A DNA stretch of 64,000 nucleotides from Nocardia abscessus NBRC 100374 (GCF_000308455.1 NZ_BAFP01000037.1:121585-185584); one strand, 5' to 3'; shown: positions 45,101-54,627, numbered from the stretch's first letter. Notes: generated by a model not told the origin, from the sequence alone. Program-made: numbers and translations.

Positions 45101-45206
45101 TCAGCGCGTCGTGCCCTGCGACAGGGTTAGCGCGTGGATCGCGAGAACGGCGGTATCGTCCTCCACTCCGGATCCGAAGGAGTGCAGCAGTTCTCGGGGG
45201 GAGTGT
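45101..45206 (-). pseudogene. tail fragment resembling a SpoIIE/PP2C-type phosphatase
   Basis: A 34-codon leftward frame ends with PRELLHSFGSGVEDDTAVLAI, which resembles the final DDxAVLA segment of SpoIIE-like phosphatases. A stop lies immediately upstream in frame and no other part of the enzyme is seen. The remaining 44575-45414 shows no gene I can support; it is probably decayed sequence. Confidence 0.3.
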
Positions 45207-45414
45207 CATCGGTCGCCGCTCAACCTGTTCAGGGTCAAGCCTCTGCGTAGCGGGGGTGCGGCAGGGCTGCAAGGTGGCAACCAAGGAATTGGGCCCCCAC
45301 TCGTGTTTTGTGGCTGCTGACAGTGGGAAGCCGCTGACTCGGGTGATGCCACCGGCGGGCCAGTACACCGTGCCTCTATCGAACAAACGTTCCCATCCCG
45401 GCTAGGCTTTATCA

Positions 45415-45816
45415 GTGACCAATGAGAACCCCGCCGAGGGGGCCATCCATCGCTACTTCGATGCACTCCAGACTGGGAGCCCGATGCTCCTGAAGGAGTG
45501 CTTCACTGATGACGCGCGATGGTTCGCACCAGGCCGTCTGCCCAACTCCGGAGTCTGGCACGGGCCGAACGCCATCGTTGAGGAGTTCTTTCCGATCGCG
45601 ATGGCTCGGATGCAGCCGGGGTCGTTCACCACTGAACTGCTCAGCCTGACCATCGGCGACTCGAACGCCGTCGTCGAGTGGCGATCGAGGGCGACGACGA
45701 CATCAGGCCACGAGTACGACAACGCCTACATCGCGAACTTCGTCGTCACGGACGGCAAGATCTCCGAGGTGCGCGAGTACTTCGACACCCAACGCGGCGA
45801 GACGCTGTACCAGTAG
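45415..45816 (+). CDS. SnoaL/NTF2-fold protein
   Basis: 133 residues. Cone-shaped alpha+beta fold suggested by AIHRYFDALQTGSPMLLKEC at the N-terminus, then GRLPNSGVWHGPNAIVEEFF and VVTDGKISEVREYFDT, the usual SnoaL/ketosteroid-isomerase-like pattern. Start is a GTG at 45415. Such proteins are isomerases, cyclases or small-ligand binders; no active site can be assigned. Confidence 0.82.
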   Translation: MTNENPAEGAIHRYFDALQTGSPMLLKECFTDDARWFAPGRLPNSGVWHGPNAIVEEFFPIAMARMQPGSFTTELLSLTIGDSNAVVEWRSRATTTSGHEYDNAYIANFVVTDGKISEVREYFDTQRGETLYQ

Positions 45817-45916
45817 GACGGCTTCAGTGGCGATGTGCCAGGCGAAGCGGCAAGACGGCTTCGGAGCCGTTCGCTATCACGGGACAGGGCGCCGCTCGGG
45901 GCAGCCCGGGGGCGCC

Positions 45917-46264
45917 TCACTGCCTGATCTTGTCCAAGGGGTAGTGGGCAAGGGAGAAGACGGCAATCGAGTAGACCGCCATGCCGAGCAGCACCGAGAG
46001 TGGGATCTGTCCGTCAGGGTCGAAGGCGACCCAGAGTGCGTAACCTGCCGGCGGCAGACATAGCACCGCCGCAGTGGCTTCGCACCAGGCAACGAGCCTG
46101 TTAGCTTTCCTGCGGCGCACCGGATCAACGAGAGTGGTATCGGGAATCTCCTCGCCGTATCCCTCGGTTCGGCTGGTGGCGACTCCCCGGAATCCCTTCG
46201 AGGCAGCGTAGGCGCAAGCGATCGCCGCCGAACCGAAGATCAAGCTGATGACGAAGGCTTGCAT
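45917..46264 (-). CDS. small hypothetical membrane protein
   Basis: 115 residues with three hydrophobic segments (FVISLIFGSAAIACAYAA, VAWCEATAAVLCLPPAGYALWVA, LSVLLGMAVYSIAVFSLA). No family recognised. ATG 46264. It follows the VOC-fold gene on the same strand with a 36-base gap. Confidence 0.65.
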   Translation of the reverse strand: MQAFVISLIFGSAAIACAYAASKGFRGVATSRTEGYGEEIPDTTLVDPVRRRKANRLVAWCEATAAVLCLPPAGYALWVAFDPDGQIPLSVLLGMAVYSIAVFSLAHYPLDKIRQ

Positions 46265-46300
46265 GACATCCCCCTTGGTCTACTGACCTGCTCGCGTTGA

Positions 46301-46732
46301 TTACCTACTGACATTCTCGCGTCGCTGTGGCGTGCGATTCTCGGCGGTTCCGAGGAGGTCCCAGCGGTTGCCTGCGATGTCGAGGAAGACGGCGACCCGG
46401 CCGTAAGGTTCGGTGCGGGGCTGCGTCACGAACTCGACGTTCGCTGCGGTCATCCGTGTGTATGCCTGGTCGAAGTCGTCGACTCGGAGGAAGAAGCCGA
46501 CGCGGCCCGCGGTCTGGTCACCGACGGCGGCGAGTTGGCGGGTGCCGTCGGCGCGGGCGAGCAAGATCCCGGTCTGCGCGTCGGGCGGGCGAACGACGAC
46601 CCATCGTTTCGGACGCCCATCGTTGGTCAGTGACGGGACGTCCTCGACAAGGTCGAAGCCGAGGGTATTCACGAAGAAGTCGATGGCAGGGTCATACTCT
46701 GCGACGACAATGGCGATCAGTTCCAAGTGCAT
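46301..46732 (-). CDS. VOC (glyoxalase/bleomycin-resistance) family protein
   Basis: 143 residues, two beta-alpha-beta-beta-beta modules: LIAIVVAEYDPAIDFFVNTL, RPKRWVVVRPPD, GRVGFFLRVDDFDQAY, and RVAVFLDIAGNRWDLLG. Metal ligand positions vary, so activity (ring cleavage, glyoxalase or drug binding) cannot be assigned. ATG 46732. Confidence 0.9.
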   Translation of the reverse strand: MHLELIAIVVAEYDPAIDFFVNTLGFDLVEDVPSLTNDGRPKRWVVVRPPDAQTGILLARADGTRQLAAVGDQTAGRVGFFLRVDDFDQAYTRMTAANVEFVTQPRTEPYGRVAVFLDIAGNRWDLLGTAENRTPQRRENVSR

Positions 46733-46741
46733 TCAACGAGG

Positions 46742-46960
46742 CTAGGAGGCTGTGCCGCTCGTTCGGCGCATGGCGGTGTATCGGGCCCAGGTTCCAGCAG
46801 ACAGGGCGGCCCATCGGCCGGCGGTGGTTGGAGCGAGTCCCAGTAGTTCGGCGAGGACGGGAATGAGCATCTCGGCTGCGAGATGGAACATCGCGGCTCT
46901 GCGGGCGTGGTTGGGGCGGATGCCGCGGGTGACGAGTTCGCCGCGGATGTGGCGATGAAG
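46742..46960 (-). pseudogene. C-terminal remnant of a tyrosine-recombinase-like protein
   Basis: About 72 codons survive: LHRHIRGELVTRGIRPNHAR, FHLAAEMLIPVLAELLGLAP and AGRWAALSAGTWARYTA. This is the tail found after the catalytic domain in a group of actinobacterial phage-type integrases. The catalytic RHRY domain is absent. The frame upstream carries unrelated sequence. It marks the left edge of a region rich in remnants. Confidence 0.55.
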
Positions 46961-47118
46961 ACAGGGACCGATCCCGATGATGACGGCGGAGTACGCGCAC
47001 TCGCAGTCGCGCGGCCTGTTTCGGTTCGGCACCTTCTGTGGTGGCCGACTCGGTTGGTCCGGCTTACCCTCGATATCGGTGGAGGTGTTCGAACCCGGCA
47101 CAGGTGGGGGTGGGGACT

Positions 47119-47817
47119 GTGCGCTGGCAAGTGGTGTCCATTCTGGCATTGTGGGTCGGCGGGGAGATGGTGGGTTTGGCCTTCTTCTGGCAGGCCTGGC
47201 TGATCTGGCCGGGATCGGTGCTCATGGTGGCGGGGTTGGCGGGGACGTTGGTGACGGAGCTTCGCCGACGGCCGGAGCCCGATCTGATGACGGGAATCGC
47301 CGACCACTTGACCGAGGTGTACGAGGGGCACGTACGAGATTTGGGGCCCGATCACCCTCAGACCCTGCTTTCCCGCGACAACATTGCTTACGCCTACGGA
47401 TTCGCGGGCCGAATCGACGAGGCCATCGGTCTCTACGGGCAGAATTTCACCGACCGTGAGCGGGTCCTGGGATCCGGCCATCCCCAGACCCTGCTCTCTC
47501 GCAACACCCTCGCCGGCGCTTACACGTCCGCGGGCAGAGTCGCGGAAGCCATCGGCCTCTACGAGCAGAACCTCGCCGACTCCGAGCGGGTTCTGGGGTC
47601 TGATCACATCGACACCTTGAACTTTCGCAACAACCTCGCCGACGCTTACAAGGCGGCGGGACGGTTGACCGAAGCTATCGGCCTCTACGAGCAGAACGTC
47701 ACCCACGCCGACCGGGTCTTGGCGCCCGAGCACCCACTCGCTGTGGTCGCCCGCGGCAACCTTGCCGCGGCGCGGCTATCGGATGGCGGAGGTACGACGG
47801 ATCGCACCGACCAATGA
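47119..47817 (+). CDS. membrane-anchored TPR protein
   Basis: 232 residues. Two hydrophobic segments near the N-terminus (VVSILALWVGGEMVGLAFFW, LIWPGSVLMVAGLAGTLV) precede three and a half 42-residue TPR units of the HPQTL-type (LGPDHPQTLLSRDNIAYAYG, LGSGHPQTLLSRNTLAGAY, LGSDHIDTLNFRNNLADAY). This TPR type is typical of NB-ARC/STAND proteins, but no NTPase is present. Start GTG 47119. Possibly a relic or a solo adaptor of a conflict system. Confidence 0.7.
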   Translation: MRWQVVSILALWVGGEMVGLAFFWQAWLIWPGSVLMVAGLAGTLVTELRRRPEPDLMTGIADHLTEVYEGHVRDLGPDHPQTLLSRDNIAYAYGFAGRIDEAIGLYGQNFTDRERVLGSGHPQTLLSRNTLAGAYTSAGRVAEAIGLYEQNLADSERVLGSDHIDTLNFRNNLADAYKAAGRLTEAIGLYEQNVTHADRVLAPEHPLAVVARGNLAAARLSDGGGTTDRTDQ

Positions 47818-47870
47818 GGTGGAGCCGGTGAGACCATCCAACCGGCCGGGATTCGCGTGCCTGTCGTCGT

Positions 47871-48134
47871 GGACGCCAGCCGCTGAGCCAGACCGATCTT
47901 CCACCCTGTGGATGCCCGCACGGTCACGTAGGTCAGGGCGCCGGCGGCCGGCGCGGTCGGTTCAGTGTCGGGACGCTGGTCGTGCACCGTCTTCATGCAG
48001 CTGACGAGGGCGACGTCGGCGGTGAGTGGTCGTATGTCGATCACCTCGACGCTGGTGCGGATATCCCCGAACCCGCTGCTCAGTGCCGCGCTCATCGCCG
48101 CCTCGCAGGCGCCCCGCCCCAGGAGTGCCGTCCG
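47871..48134 (-). pseudogene. fragment of an SgcJ/EcaC-type NTF2-fold protein
   Basis: A leftward frame contains GFGDIRTSVEVIDIRPLTAD, VALVSCMKT, ALTYVTVRASTGWKIGLAQR, the typical second half of SgcJ/EcaC-family proteins. Upstream sequence in the frame is unrelated (it lies antisense to the gene at 48219) and no start is present. Judged a remnant. Confidence 0.55.
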
Positions 48135-48218
48135 CTCATCGGCGCACCTTTCCGCGCGGTTGAGGTCGTGCTGCCGCCGGCGGACCGCTTTTCCGTCAGG
48201 TATCGGAGGACAATAGGC

Positions 48219-48833
48219 GTGGTGACGAATTCGGAGTACATCAGCCCTGAGGCCACCGCCGCGGCCTACCAGGAGCTGAGTCGGCATGCAGCCCGGTTGA
48301 GTCCAGGACAGATCGAGCTCTTCGCCTACGACCGCGCATTGCGGATCGAGCCGATCGTCGATTACTGCGCCTCTCCTCAGACCTCGGTGTTGTACCGCCA
48401 TGGCCTGACCGAGTTTCGGATTGGTGAACTCTCGTCCTCCGAACGCAATCAGCTGGCAGAAGAGCTGTTGTCGGTACCGGAGCAGTGGGAGGGCGAGTGC
48501 AGTGAGGATCGGGCGTACTGGGCGTACGGCTGTGTGCAGCAACTGGCGATCGCCCTCTCCGCTGTAGCGATCGATGGTGCCGCTCAGGAAGCGGTGCGAG
48601 CGTGCGGACTGGGATTCGATATGCACAGCGATCTCGACTTCTGCCGGGATGAAACCGCGTCACGCCCGGGCCCCTGGCTCCGCCGTGAAATCGCGGCCCA
48701 ATATGCCGCACTCGCAACAGTTACCGGTGTTGGAGAACGCGCCGCCGCAGTTCGCGAGCTACAGGCACGAGCTACCGCACCGATCGGCCTACTTCGAAAA
48801 GAACTGCCACATATCGCGAGAACCTGGGTCTGA
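48219..48833 (+). CDS. hypothetical protein
   Basis: 204 residues, mostly helical, soluble, with acidic N-terminal half (SPEATAAAYQELSRHAARL, IELFAYDRALRIEPIVDY). No motif I recognise. Start GTG 48219 follows GGAGGA at 48205-48210; a second GTG follows directly. It sits among remnants but is itself intact. Confidence 0.6.
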   Translation: MVTNSEYISPEATAAAYQELSRHAARLSPGQIELFAYDRALRIEPIVDYCASPQTSVLYRHGLTEFRIGELSSSERNQLAEELLSVPEQWEGECSEDRAYWAYGCVQQLAIALSAVAIDGAAQEAVRACGLGFDMHSDLDFCRDETASRPGPWLRREIAAQYAALATVTGVGERAAAVRELQARATAPIGLLRKELPHIARTWV

Positions 48834-49094
48834 GCAAGTAACGCGCCCCGTCGACGATGTGAAGTGACGTCGCCGCGGCTCTTGCTGCTCGAAACGTGGA
48901 GAGCGTCGATCATCTCGTTACCGCGCGGGACTAATCCACGGAGCGTGCCGACGCGAGGTGCTGCGGTTTGGGACGGATCGTCTGGTTCCGCTACCTGACA
49001 GGTACGGCCACCGTAGTTCGGCGGCGTCCGCGGAGTGGGTGGTGCCGAGTGCGCCGCGCGCCCTACATGTCGGCGGATCGCCCGCCTGATCAGA

Positions 49095-49349
49095 ACAATG
49101 CAGCTCGCCGCAACCGAAGGGGCAAGCGACCGTCGGACGCCGCTGTTCGAGCAATGGCATGCCTCGATCACCGCGACCGCCGCCAACCTGGTGGACCGAG
49201 CCGGGCCGGTGCTACGTCCCGGCCTCACCGCGCACGATGTGCTGACGTTGGCCAGTGGTGTGGCGCTCGCCTCCGGGACCGACGTCGAGTATGCGCGGCG
49301 CTTGATTGCATTGCTGCGCAACGGCTTCGCATCTCGAACCGCTGAACCT
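49095..49349 (+). pseudogene. TetR-family regulator, C-terminal fragment
   Basis: About 85 codons resemble a TetR C-terminal domain (LFEQWHASITATAANLVDRA, GPVLRPGLTAHDVLTLASGV, YARRLIALLRNGF). The DNA-binding domain is missing; nothing convincing lies upstream at 48834-49094. The frame ends in low-complexity sequence with a duplicated 24-bp unit. Confidence 0.55.
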
Positions 49350-49389
49350 TCCCAGGCTTGTAGAGACGACCGTGAAGCTGGTCGCGACG

Positions 49390-49437
49390 GCGGCGGGTTC
49401 GGGTGTGGACATGGCGGCGGGTTCGGGTGTGGACATG
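49390..49437. repeat. 24-bp perfect tandem duplication
   Basis: A 24-base unit ending in GGGTGTGGACATG occurs twice in a row, identical. It encodes no recognised motif on either strand. Its length keeps frame. Confidence 0.85.
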
Positions 49438-49507
49438 ACGAGCAACTCCTTTGCGGGATCGGCGAAGCCGCCCCGCATGCGGGGTGCAGGCGCCGGCGAC
49501 AGGGTTC

Positions 49508-49848
49508 TCATGCCGCGGCGGCGGGCACATAGGCACGGGCCTCGACGATCACTCGGACCTGGTTGTGGACCTCTTCGGGCCAGCACACCGGCCCCGATAC
49601 CGAGAACTCGGTGACCGGTAGTGCGATCGGTTCCCCGCGCAGTCGGCCGGGTGGGCGGCGTTGCGCGCGGGCCCGCACCGGACCTGGGTCGGTGACGGGT
49701 CGGGTGGGGTGGCATACCAGCGGTCCGGGTGCGCCCACACCGCGTCGTTTTCGACGCCGTCGATGGTCAAGTACCAGCGATCGGACTGCGGGCTGCGGTG
49801 GTGGTCGCGACCGTGCTCGACTGCTTCTCGAAGCACCGAATACCCCAC
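49508..49848 (-). pseudogene. possible frameshifted hypothetical gene
   Basis: Two leftward frames seem to belong to one former protein. The first reads REAVEHGRDHHRSPQSDRWY and HPDRWYATPPDPSP. The second carries on with EPIALPVTEFSVSGPVCWPE and ends at 49508. A single-base shift near 49690 would join them. No family recognised. Confidence 0.3.
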
Positions 49849-49958
49849 CCGTGAACACGCGAAAAGGATGTCACCGCCTATATCGAATTGCGGTACAACC
49901 AGAGTCGGCTCCAGTCCGGAATTGACTACCGGACGCCCAACGAAGTGGAGTCCGAGTG
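49827..49958 (+). mobile_element. IS3-family transposase (OrfB) C-terminal remnant
   Basis: TEYPTREHAKR in one frame continues, after a one-base shift near 49868, as DVTAYIELRYNQSRLQSGID and YRTPNEVESEW in another. This is the well-known end of IS3-family integrase domains (TR..A...YIE.YN..RLHS.LGY.TP.E.E). No other part of the element or its inverted repeats is visible. Confidence 0.75.
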
Positions 49959-50332
49959 GTTCGGGCGGGACAAGGCAGCGTGGAAAATCAAAAGATCCGC
50001 TTTCCGAAATCTCTCCGGCACCTCACTTCCCGCTGCGGGCGGGCGGGTGACCCCCGGTGATGTGCGGCCTCCTCCGAACCGGACGTACCCATTCCGGACC
50101 ATCCGGCTCTCCATTTGGGAATGCGATCGGTAGCGATAGCGGGTCCCTGGGACCTGCCAGGCGCGGAAGAACTCGATCCCGTCAGAGTGCCGACGGCTTC
50201 TGGTGGTTTGTCCAGCAAGGCAGCCGAAAGTGCCACTCCCACTTAGGGAATGATCGTCGCACCTTCGCCGGGGTACAGTGACAACGGGCACTTGGTCCTG
50301 GTAGTCGTTGCGAAAATTCCGAGGGGGCATCC

Positions 50333-50644
50333 ATGGCCGACGCGCCGCATGCTGACTGGCTCGATCTCGTCGACGCACTCACAGCCTTACGTCGCCAGCT
50401 CATTGAGGCCCAAAGCCGAGCAACCGACAGCGCGATCAAACTGGCTATCCAGGAGGTCACGGTCGAGTTTGGATTGGAGCTACAGCGATCGGCCAAGGGC
50501 AGTGGCGGATTCCGCTTCGGCGTTGTCAGCGCAGATGTCGGTGGCGACCTGAGCAGGCGTGCGACACATAAGGTCAGCCTGAAGCTGAACGCGCTCACCG
50601 ATGTCGGCGGACCGGTCGACGTCAACGATGAGGACGACGGGTAG
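50333..50644 (+). CDS. trypco2-domain protein (trypsin co-occurring domain 2)
   Basis: 103 residues: WLDLVDALTALRRQLIEAQS, LAIQEVTVEFGLELQR, GFRFGVVSADVGGDLSRRAT and HKVSLKLNALTD. This matches the small trypco2 domain described by Aravind and colleagues beside trypsin-like proteases in bacterial conflict systems. ATG 50333 follows GAGGGGG. Its stop overlaps the GTG of the trypsin-STAND gene by one base, so the two are translationally coupled. The domain may be a partner or regulatory substrate of the protease. Confidence 0.85.
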   Translation: MADAPHADWLDLVDALTALRRQLIEAQSRATDSAIKLAIQEVTVEFGLELQRSAKGSGGFRFGVVSADVGGDLSRRATHKVSLKLNALTDVGGPVDVNDEDDG

Positions 50645-53600
50645 TGGCTCCCATCGGACCCGCCACCCAGTGTGTGGTCCAGGTCCGAGTCCCGCACTCG
50701 TTCGGCACCGGATACCTGGTCGCGGCCGGACTCGTACTGACTGCGGCTCATGTGGTGACAACGCCCGAAGGCGGTGTCTACGAGTCGATTTCGGTGAACT
50801 TGACGAGGGCCTCACCGGTGTCGGGCACGATCGTGTGGTGGCGGAAAGACGTCACGGCGGATGCGGCATTGATTCGGCTGAGCCTGCAGCAGGACGAGTA
50901 CATCTCCCGGCCTGTGCGATACGGCCGATTCGTCACATCCCAGCCCAACCAGCAAGTCGAGGCTATCGGCTTCCCTCGCCTGCAGAAGGTCGAATCCGCG
51001 CGCGACCAAGAACATCTTGCGGGACTGTTGAGCCCGGCGACCGGCGCGGTCTCCGGTCGCTACGAGATCATCAGCACCGCTCCGCGTCCCGCTGCTTCTT
51101 CGGGCGACCGGGGTAGTCCATGGGCAGGAATGTCCGGTGCCGCGGCATTCAGTGCCGGACTGCTCGTCGGCGTCGTCCGCAGCGATCGACAGGCACAGCA
51201 CGGTGCGCGCCTCACCGCGACGCCGATCGCCGAGCTCCTCGCCGACGAACATTTCCGGCGAATCATAGTCGACGCGACGGGCCTGACGCCGTATTGCGAA
51301 CCCGTTGAACTCGTCGACATCCTCGAATCACTGTATTCCGACCACAATCTTCGTTCGATCGCCGCGTTGTTGCGGGCCGACATGGAAGTTGTCCCGTTCC
51401 ACGGCCGCGCAGCCGAGATCGACCGACTCGAAAGGTGGTGCACGGGCCCGGATACCTTGGCCGTCCATATTCTGGTCGGCCCAGGTGGAGAAGGAAAGAC
51501 TCGCCTCGCCCGGCAGCTTTCGGGCCAGCTGAGTAGCTGCGGCTGGACCACAGGGTTCCTGTCCCCGGACCCGGGTGACGAGCGTTTCGCTATGTTGGCC
51601 CGGATCCGTACCCCGCTGCTGATTGTTGTCGACCAAGCGGAGAACCATCCGCACCGCGTCCGTGCGCTGTTGCGCAGCGTCCGAGGGGCCTCCGGACCCG
51701 TGCGCATCCTGCTCTTAGCCCGCGAGCGCGGTGTCTGGGCGGAAGGGCTGGAGGAACCGGACGACCAGTTACGCGATCTGCTCGCAGATGCTCCTGTGCT
51801 GCAGTTGGATTCGATTGCATCGAGCGCTGTGGATTGGGAGCAATGTTTCCTTCGGGCGGTACAGGGCCTGGCCGCCGCCCTGCCGATGGTTCCCGGCCAC
51901 GAGACGATCGACTGGAGCGCGGCGGCGGCTGGTGTCGTCGTACCACCCGAAAGCACCCATCTTCGCCAGAGTTCGGTGCTCGGTATCCACATGACGGCGT
52001 TGACCCTGCTGTTGCAGCACGCCACACCCGTTGCCGCACTGCGCGGTGAACCGGTGGAGCGCACACTGCTGCGCCACGAGGAGTCGTACTGGACCCGCAC
52101 CGCACGCGGTTTCGGACTCAACGGGCTCGACCGCACGACTCTGCGTAGTGTCATTGCGGCATTGCCGCTGGTCACCGTTGCCGATCGAAGTCAGGCGACG
52201 CAGCTCATCGACGCGCTCGGGTTGACTGACGCCGATCGGGGGCGCGTTGTCGTCCGGTGGTTGCGAGAGTTGTACCCCCGGTACGAATCCCGCTATATCG
52301 GCCACGTCCGTCCGGACCGGTTGGCGGAGTTCCTGCTCGTCGAAGCCTGCGCCGACGAATCGGATCTGCTGACCAGGATCGTCACCGGCGTTGCAGACTT
52401 CGCCGATGACCAAGAGCCTGGATACCATCAGATGATCGCGTTGCGAGAGGCCGTGCGAGCTGCGCGATCCCATGAGCATTATTCGGGGCGACCGGCGCAA
52501 GCCCTTCTGCGCCAGCTCGAGCAGACTGCAGGCGATCCGGTGCTCTCGAATGAGACCTTGACTTGGACGCTGAGCAACGTTATGACACTGCCCGAGGCGG
52601 AGCAGCGGCAGCAGGTCGAGCTGCACGCCGACGGCGGCTTCACCATCAACGGCCTGCTGGATGCGCCGGCTGCCGCACTCTTCGTCGCCGGGTACCGTCG
52701 CAACGCGGTTCCCCTCCGCGCGGCGGACAAACGACAGCAGGGGTTCGAATACTCGATACAGTCGCACGCCTTGACTCTCCTTGGCCGTGCGACAGAGGCC
52801 TGCCAGATTTCCGAGCTTGCTGCGGAATGCTTCCGCTCAGCGCCGGACTGCCGCGGCGAACTCGCCCATGAACTACATCGACAGGCGGAACTGCTGATAC
52901 GGCAGGGCCGCAACGCCGATGCGATCGACCGATGGCGCGATGAGGTGCGGGTGCTGACTGCACTCGACGACTGCGAACGCTTACCCACCACGCTCGATCT
53001 ACTCATCTCCGAGCTCTGCCGCACTGACCAGGTCAGCACAGCACTGCCCTTCGCTCAGCAGGAAACCGAACTCCTGCGGCGTCTCGACACCGGCTCAGAT
53101 CCGACTTGGCAACGGGCACACATACGTTCCCTGCTGCGCCACGGACAGATCCTGTGTCATGAGGGGGCCTTTGCCGCTGCGCTCAGCAGTTGCGCACAGG
53201 CCGAAGACATTATTGCCCGCCTCGGTCATCCCGCGTCGCTGTCCGGTGAAGAGGCGTGTCTGACAGAGTTGCGCGCCGCGATGCTCTCCAAGCAGGGGAA
53301 TTCGGCGGCAAGTGTGGCCGCGTGGTTAGCTGCCGCCTCGCTCTGGAATGCGCGCGACGAGCCGTTCGACAAAGGGCCCGCGCCAGTCGTGCGTGAGGTC
53401 CAGTGCCTCAACAATGCCGCCGTCGGTCGAGAGGCGCTCGGCGATCACGGCGAGGCCGCGACCCTGACCGGTCGGGCGGTGGAGCTGGCGCTCAGCGAGC
53501 GTGGCGAGCCGGTGCTGCGTCAACGGCTCGAACTATATGAGCAAGTACACGCCACCCACATCGGCTATCTGGTCCACGCTGGTCAGGTAGCTGAGGCACT

Positions 53601-54546
53601 GCGCGAGGCACAACGGCTATGGCACCGTCCGAAACGCTCCACGTCACCTCTACCACCGCATTTCGCCAATAGCTTGCGTGCCGTCGGCCTGCAACTGGCC
53701 ACCGAGAAGCGGCCAGCGGAGGCCGTCGAAGCGACCAGGATCGCCGTGGCCGCACTTCACGCACTGGACTGGTCCGGATCCGAGCCCGAGTTGTCTTGGC
53801 TACTGGCCGGAACGCTCACCGACCATTCCGCGAACCTGCTGGAGACCGGCGATGTCACCGAGGCTGCCGAGACCGCTGCACAAGCCGCGGCGGTGTGGCG
53901 GAGAGTCTGTGCGCAGCACCCAGAGCACCGGATCAATCTTTTCGGCGCATTGGCCAACCAGGCGGAGGCGTTGCGTGCCGGTCAGCGCTATGCCGAGTCG
54001 GTGCGCATCTTCGGCGAAGCGGCAGATATCTTGCGGGAATTCGCCGGGCATCGCGGGGAATTGGCCAGGATGCTCGACGGCCAGGCATATTGCGAATTTG
54101 CCCGAGGTGACAAACAGGCAGCGGCGCGAACCCGAGCCGAACAAATCGACGTGTACGCGAGGTTGTGGCAGTCGGATCCCTCGATAGCTCGCGACTTGGC
54201 GAAGGCGGAGGCCGAACTCGCCGTGGCGCTGAACCTTTTGGACCGAATACCGGAGGCCCTCGCCGCCGCCGGGCATGCTGCGCAATTATTCCAGGATCTG
54301 CACGGCAACGACCCTGGACCCGATTGGCAATATTTCGCCCGCGCCTTAATGGTCTACGGAACGGCCCAGTTGAAATCCGGCGCGGCGGTGGCGGCGGTGG
54401 CGCCATTGGCTCGCGCGATGGCGGTGGCGCTGCAGCAGGGCGATATGGACCTGGCTGCGGGATGCCGATCCGGCGTTGACCTCGCTAGGACGATGGATCC
54501 CGCCGGTGTCGACGCCGAATGGAACCGGCTCATGAGCGGTCGGTAG
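50644..54546 (+). CDS. trypsin-like protease / STAND NTPase / TPR protein
   Basis: 1300 residues, no signal peptide, so cytoplasmic. A trypsin-fold protease occupies ~1-205 with a full triad: His36 in LTAAHVV, Asp73 in TADAALIRL, Ser164 in GMSGAAAF. A STAND-type NTPase follows from ~250: Walker A GPGGEGKT (279-286), Walker B LLIVVD (325-330). A helical region and about a dozen TPR-like repeats fill ~690-1285. This is the plan of threat-sensing systems in which TPRs detect a signal, the NTPase oligomerises and the protease cleaves a target. Start GTG 50644, coupled to the trypco2 gene. Identity of trigger and target is unknown. Confidence 0.92.
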   Translation: MAPIGPATQCVVQVRVPHSFGTGYLVAAGLVLTAAHVVTTPEGGVYESISVNLTRASPVSGTIVWWRKDVTADAALIRLSLQQDEYISRPVRYGRFVTSQPNQQVEAIGFPRLQKVESARDQEHLAGLLSPATGAVSGRYEIISTAPRPAASSGDRGSPWAGMSGAAAFSAGLLVGVVRSDRQAQHGARLTATPIAELLADEHFRRIIVDATGLTPYCEPVELVDILESLYSDHNLRSIAALLRADMEVVPFHGRAAEIDRLERWCTGPDTLAVHILVGPGGEGKTRLARQLSGQLSSCGWTTGFLSPDPGDERFAMLARIRTPLLIVVDQAENHPHRVRALLRSVRGASGPVRILLLARERGVWAEGLEEPDDQLRDLLADAPVLQLDSIASSAVDWEQCFLRAVQGLAAALPMVPGHETIDWSAAAAGVVVPPESTHLRQSSVLGIHMTALTLLLQHATPVAALRGEPVERTLLRHEESYWTRTARGFGLNGLDRTTLRSVIAALPLVTVADRSQATQLIDALGLTDADRGRVVVRWLRELYPRYESRYIGHVRPDRLAEFLLVEACADESDLLTRIVTGVADFADDQEPGYHQMIALREAVRAARSHEHYSGRPAQALLRQLEQTAGDPVLSNETLTWTLSNVMTLPEAEQRQQVELHADGGFTINGLLDAPAAALFVAGYRRNAVPLRAADKRQQGFEYSIQSHALTLLGRATEACQISELAAECFRSAPDCRGELAHELHRQAELLIRQGRNADAIDRWRDEVRVLTALDDCERLPTTLDLLISELCRTDQVSTALPFAQQETELLRRLDTGSDPTWQRAHIRSLLRHGQILCHEGAFAAALSSCAQAEDIIARLGHPASLSGEEACLTELRAAMLSKQGNSAASVAAWLAAASLWNARDEPFDKGPAPVVREVQCLNNAAVGREALGDHGEAATLTGRAVELALSERGEPVLRQRLELYEQVHATHIGYLVHAGQVAEALREAQRLWHRPKRSTSPLPPHFANSLRAVGLQLATEKRPAEAVEATRIAVAALHALDWSGSEPELSWLLAGTLTDHSANLLETGDVTEAAETAAQAAAVWRRVCAQHPEHRINLFGALANQAEALRAGQRYAESVRIFGEAADILREFAGHRGELARMLDGQAYCEFARGDKQAAARTRAEQIDVYARLWQSDPSIARDLAKAEAELAVALNLLDRIPEALAAAGHAAQLFQDLHGNDPGPDWQYFARALMVYGTAQLKSGAAVAAVAPLARAMAVALQQGDMDLAAGCRSGVDLARTMDPAGVDAEWNRLMSGR

Positions 54547-54627
54547 GCTCCCGATGTTTGCCCCCGCCGCTCATAGTCGGATCTCGGGCGCCCGCTGACG
54601 GTCCCCGCGCCCCGGTGGTCCGGAGAC

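Noticed and set aside
49212..49715. Leftward frame with STPEPAAMSTPEPAAV over the TetR remnant
   Set aside because: The peptide repeat is only the antisense reading of the 24-bp duplication; no domain is seen.
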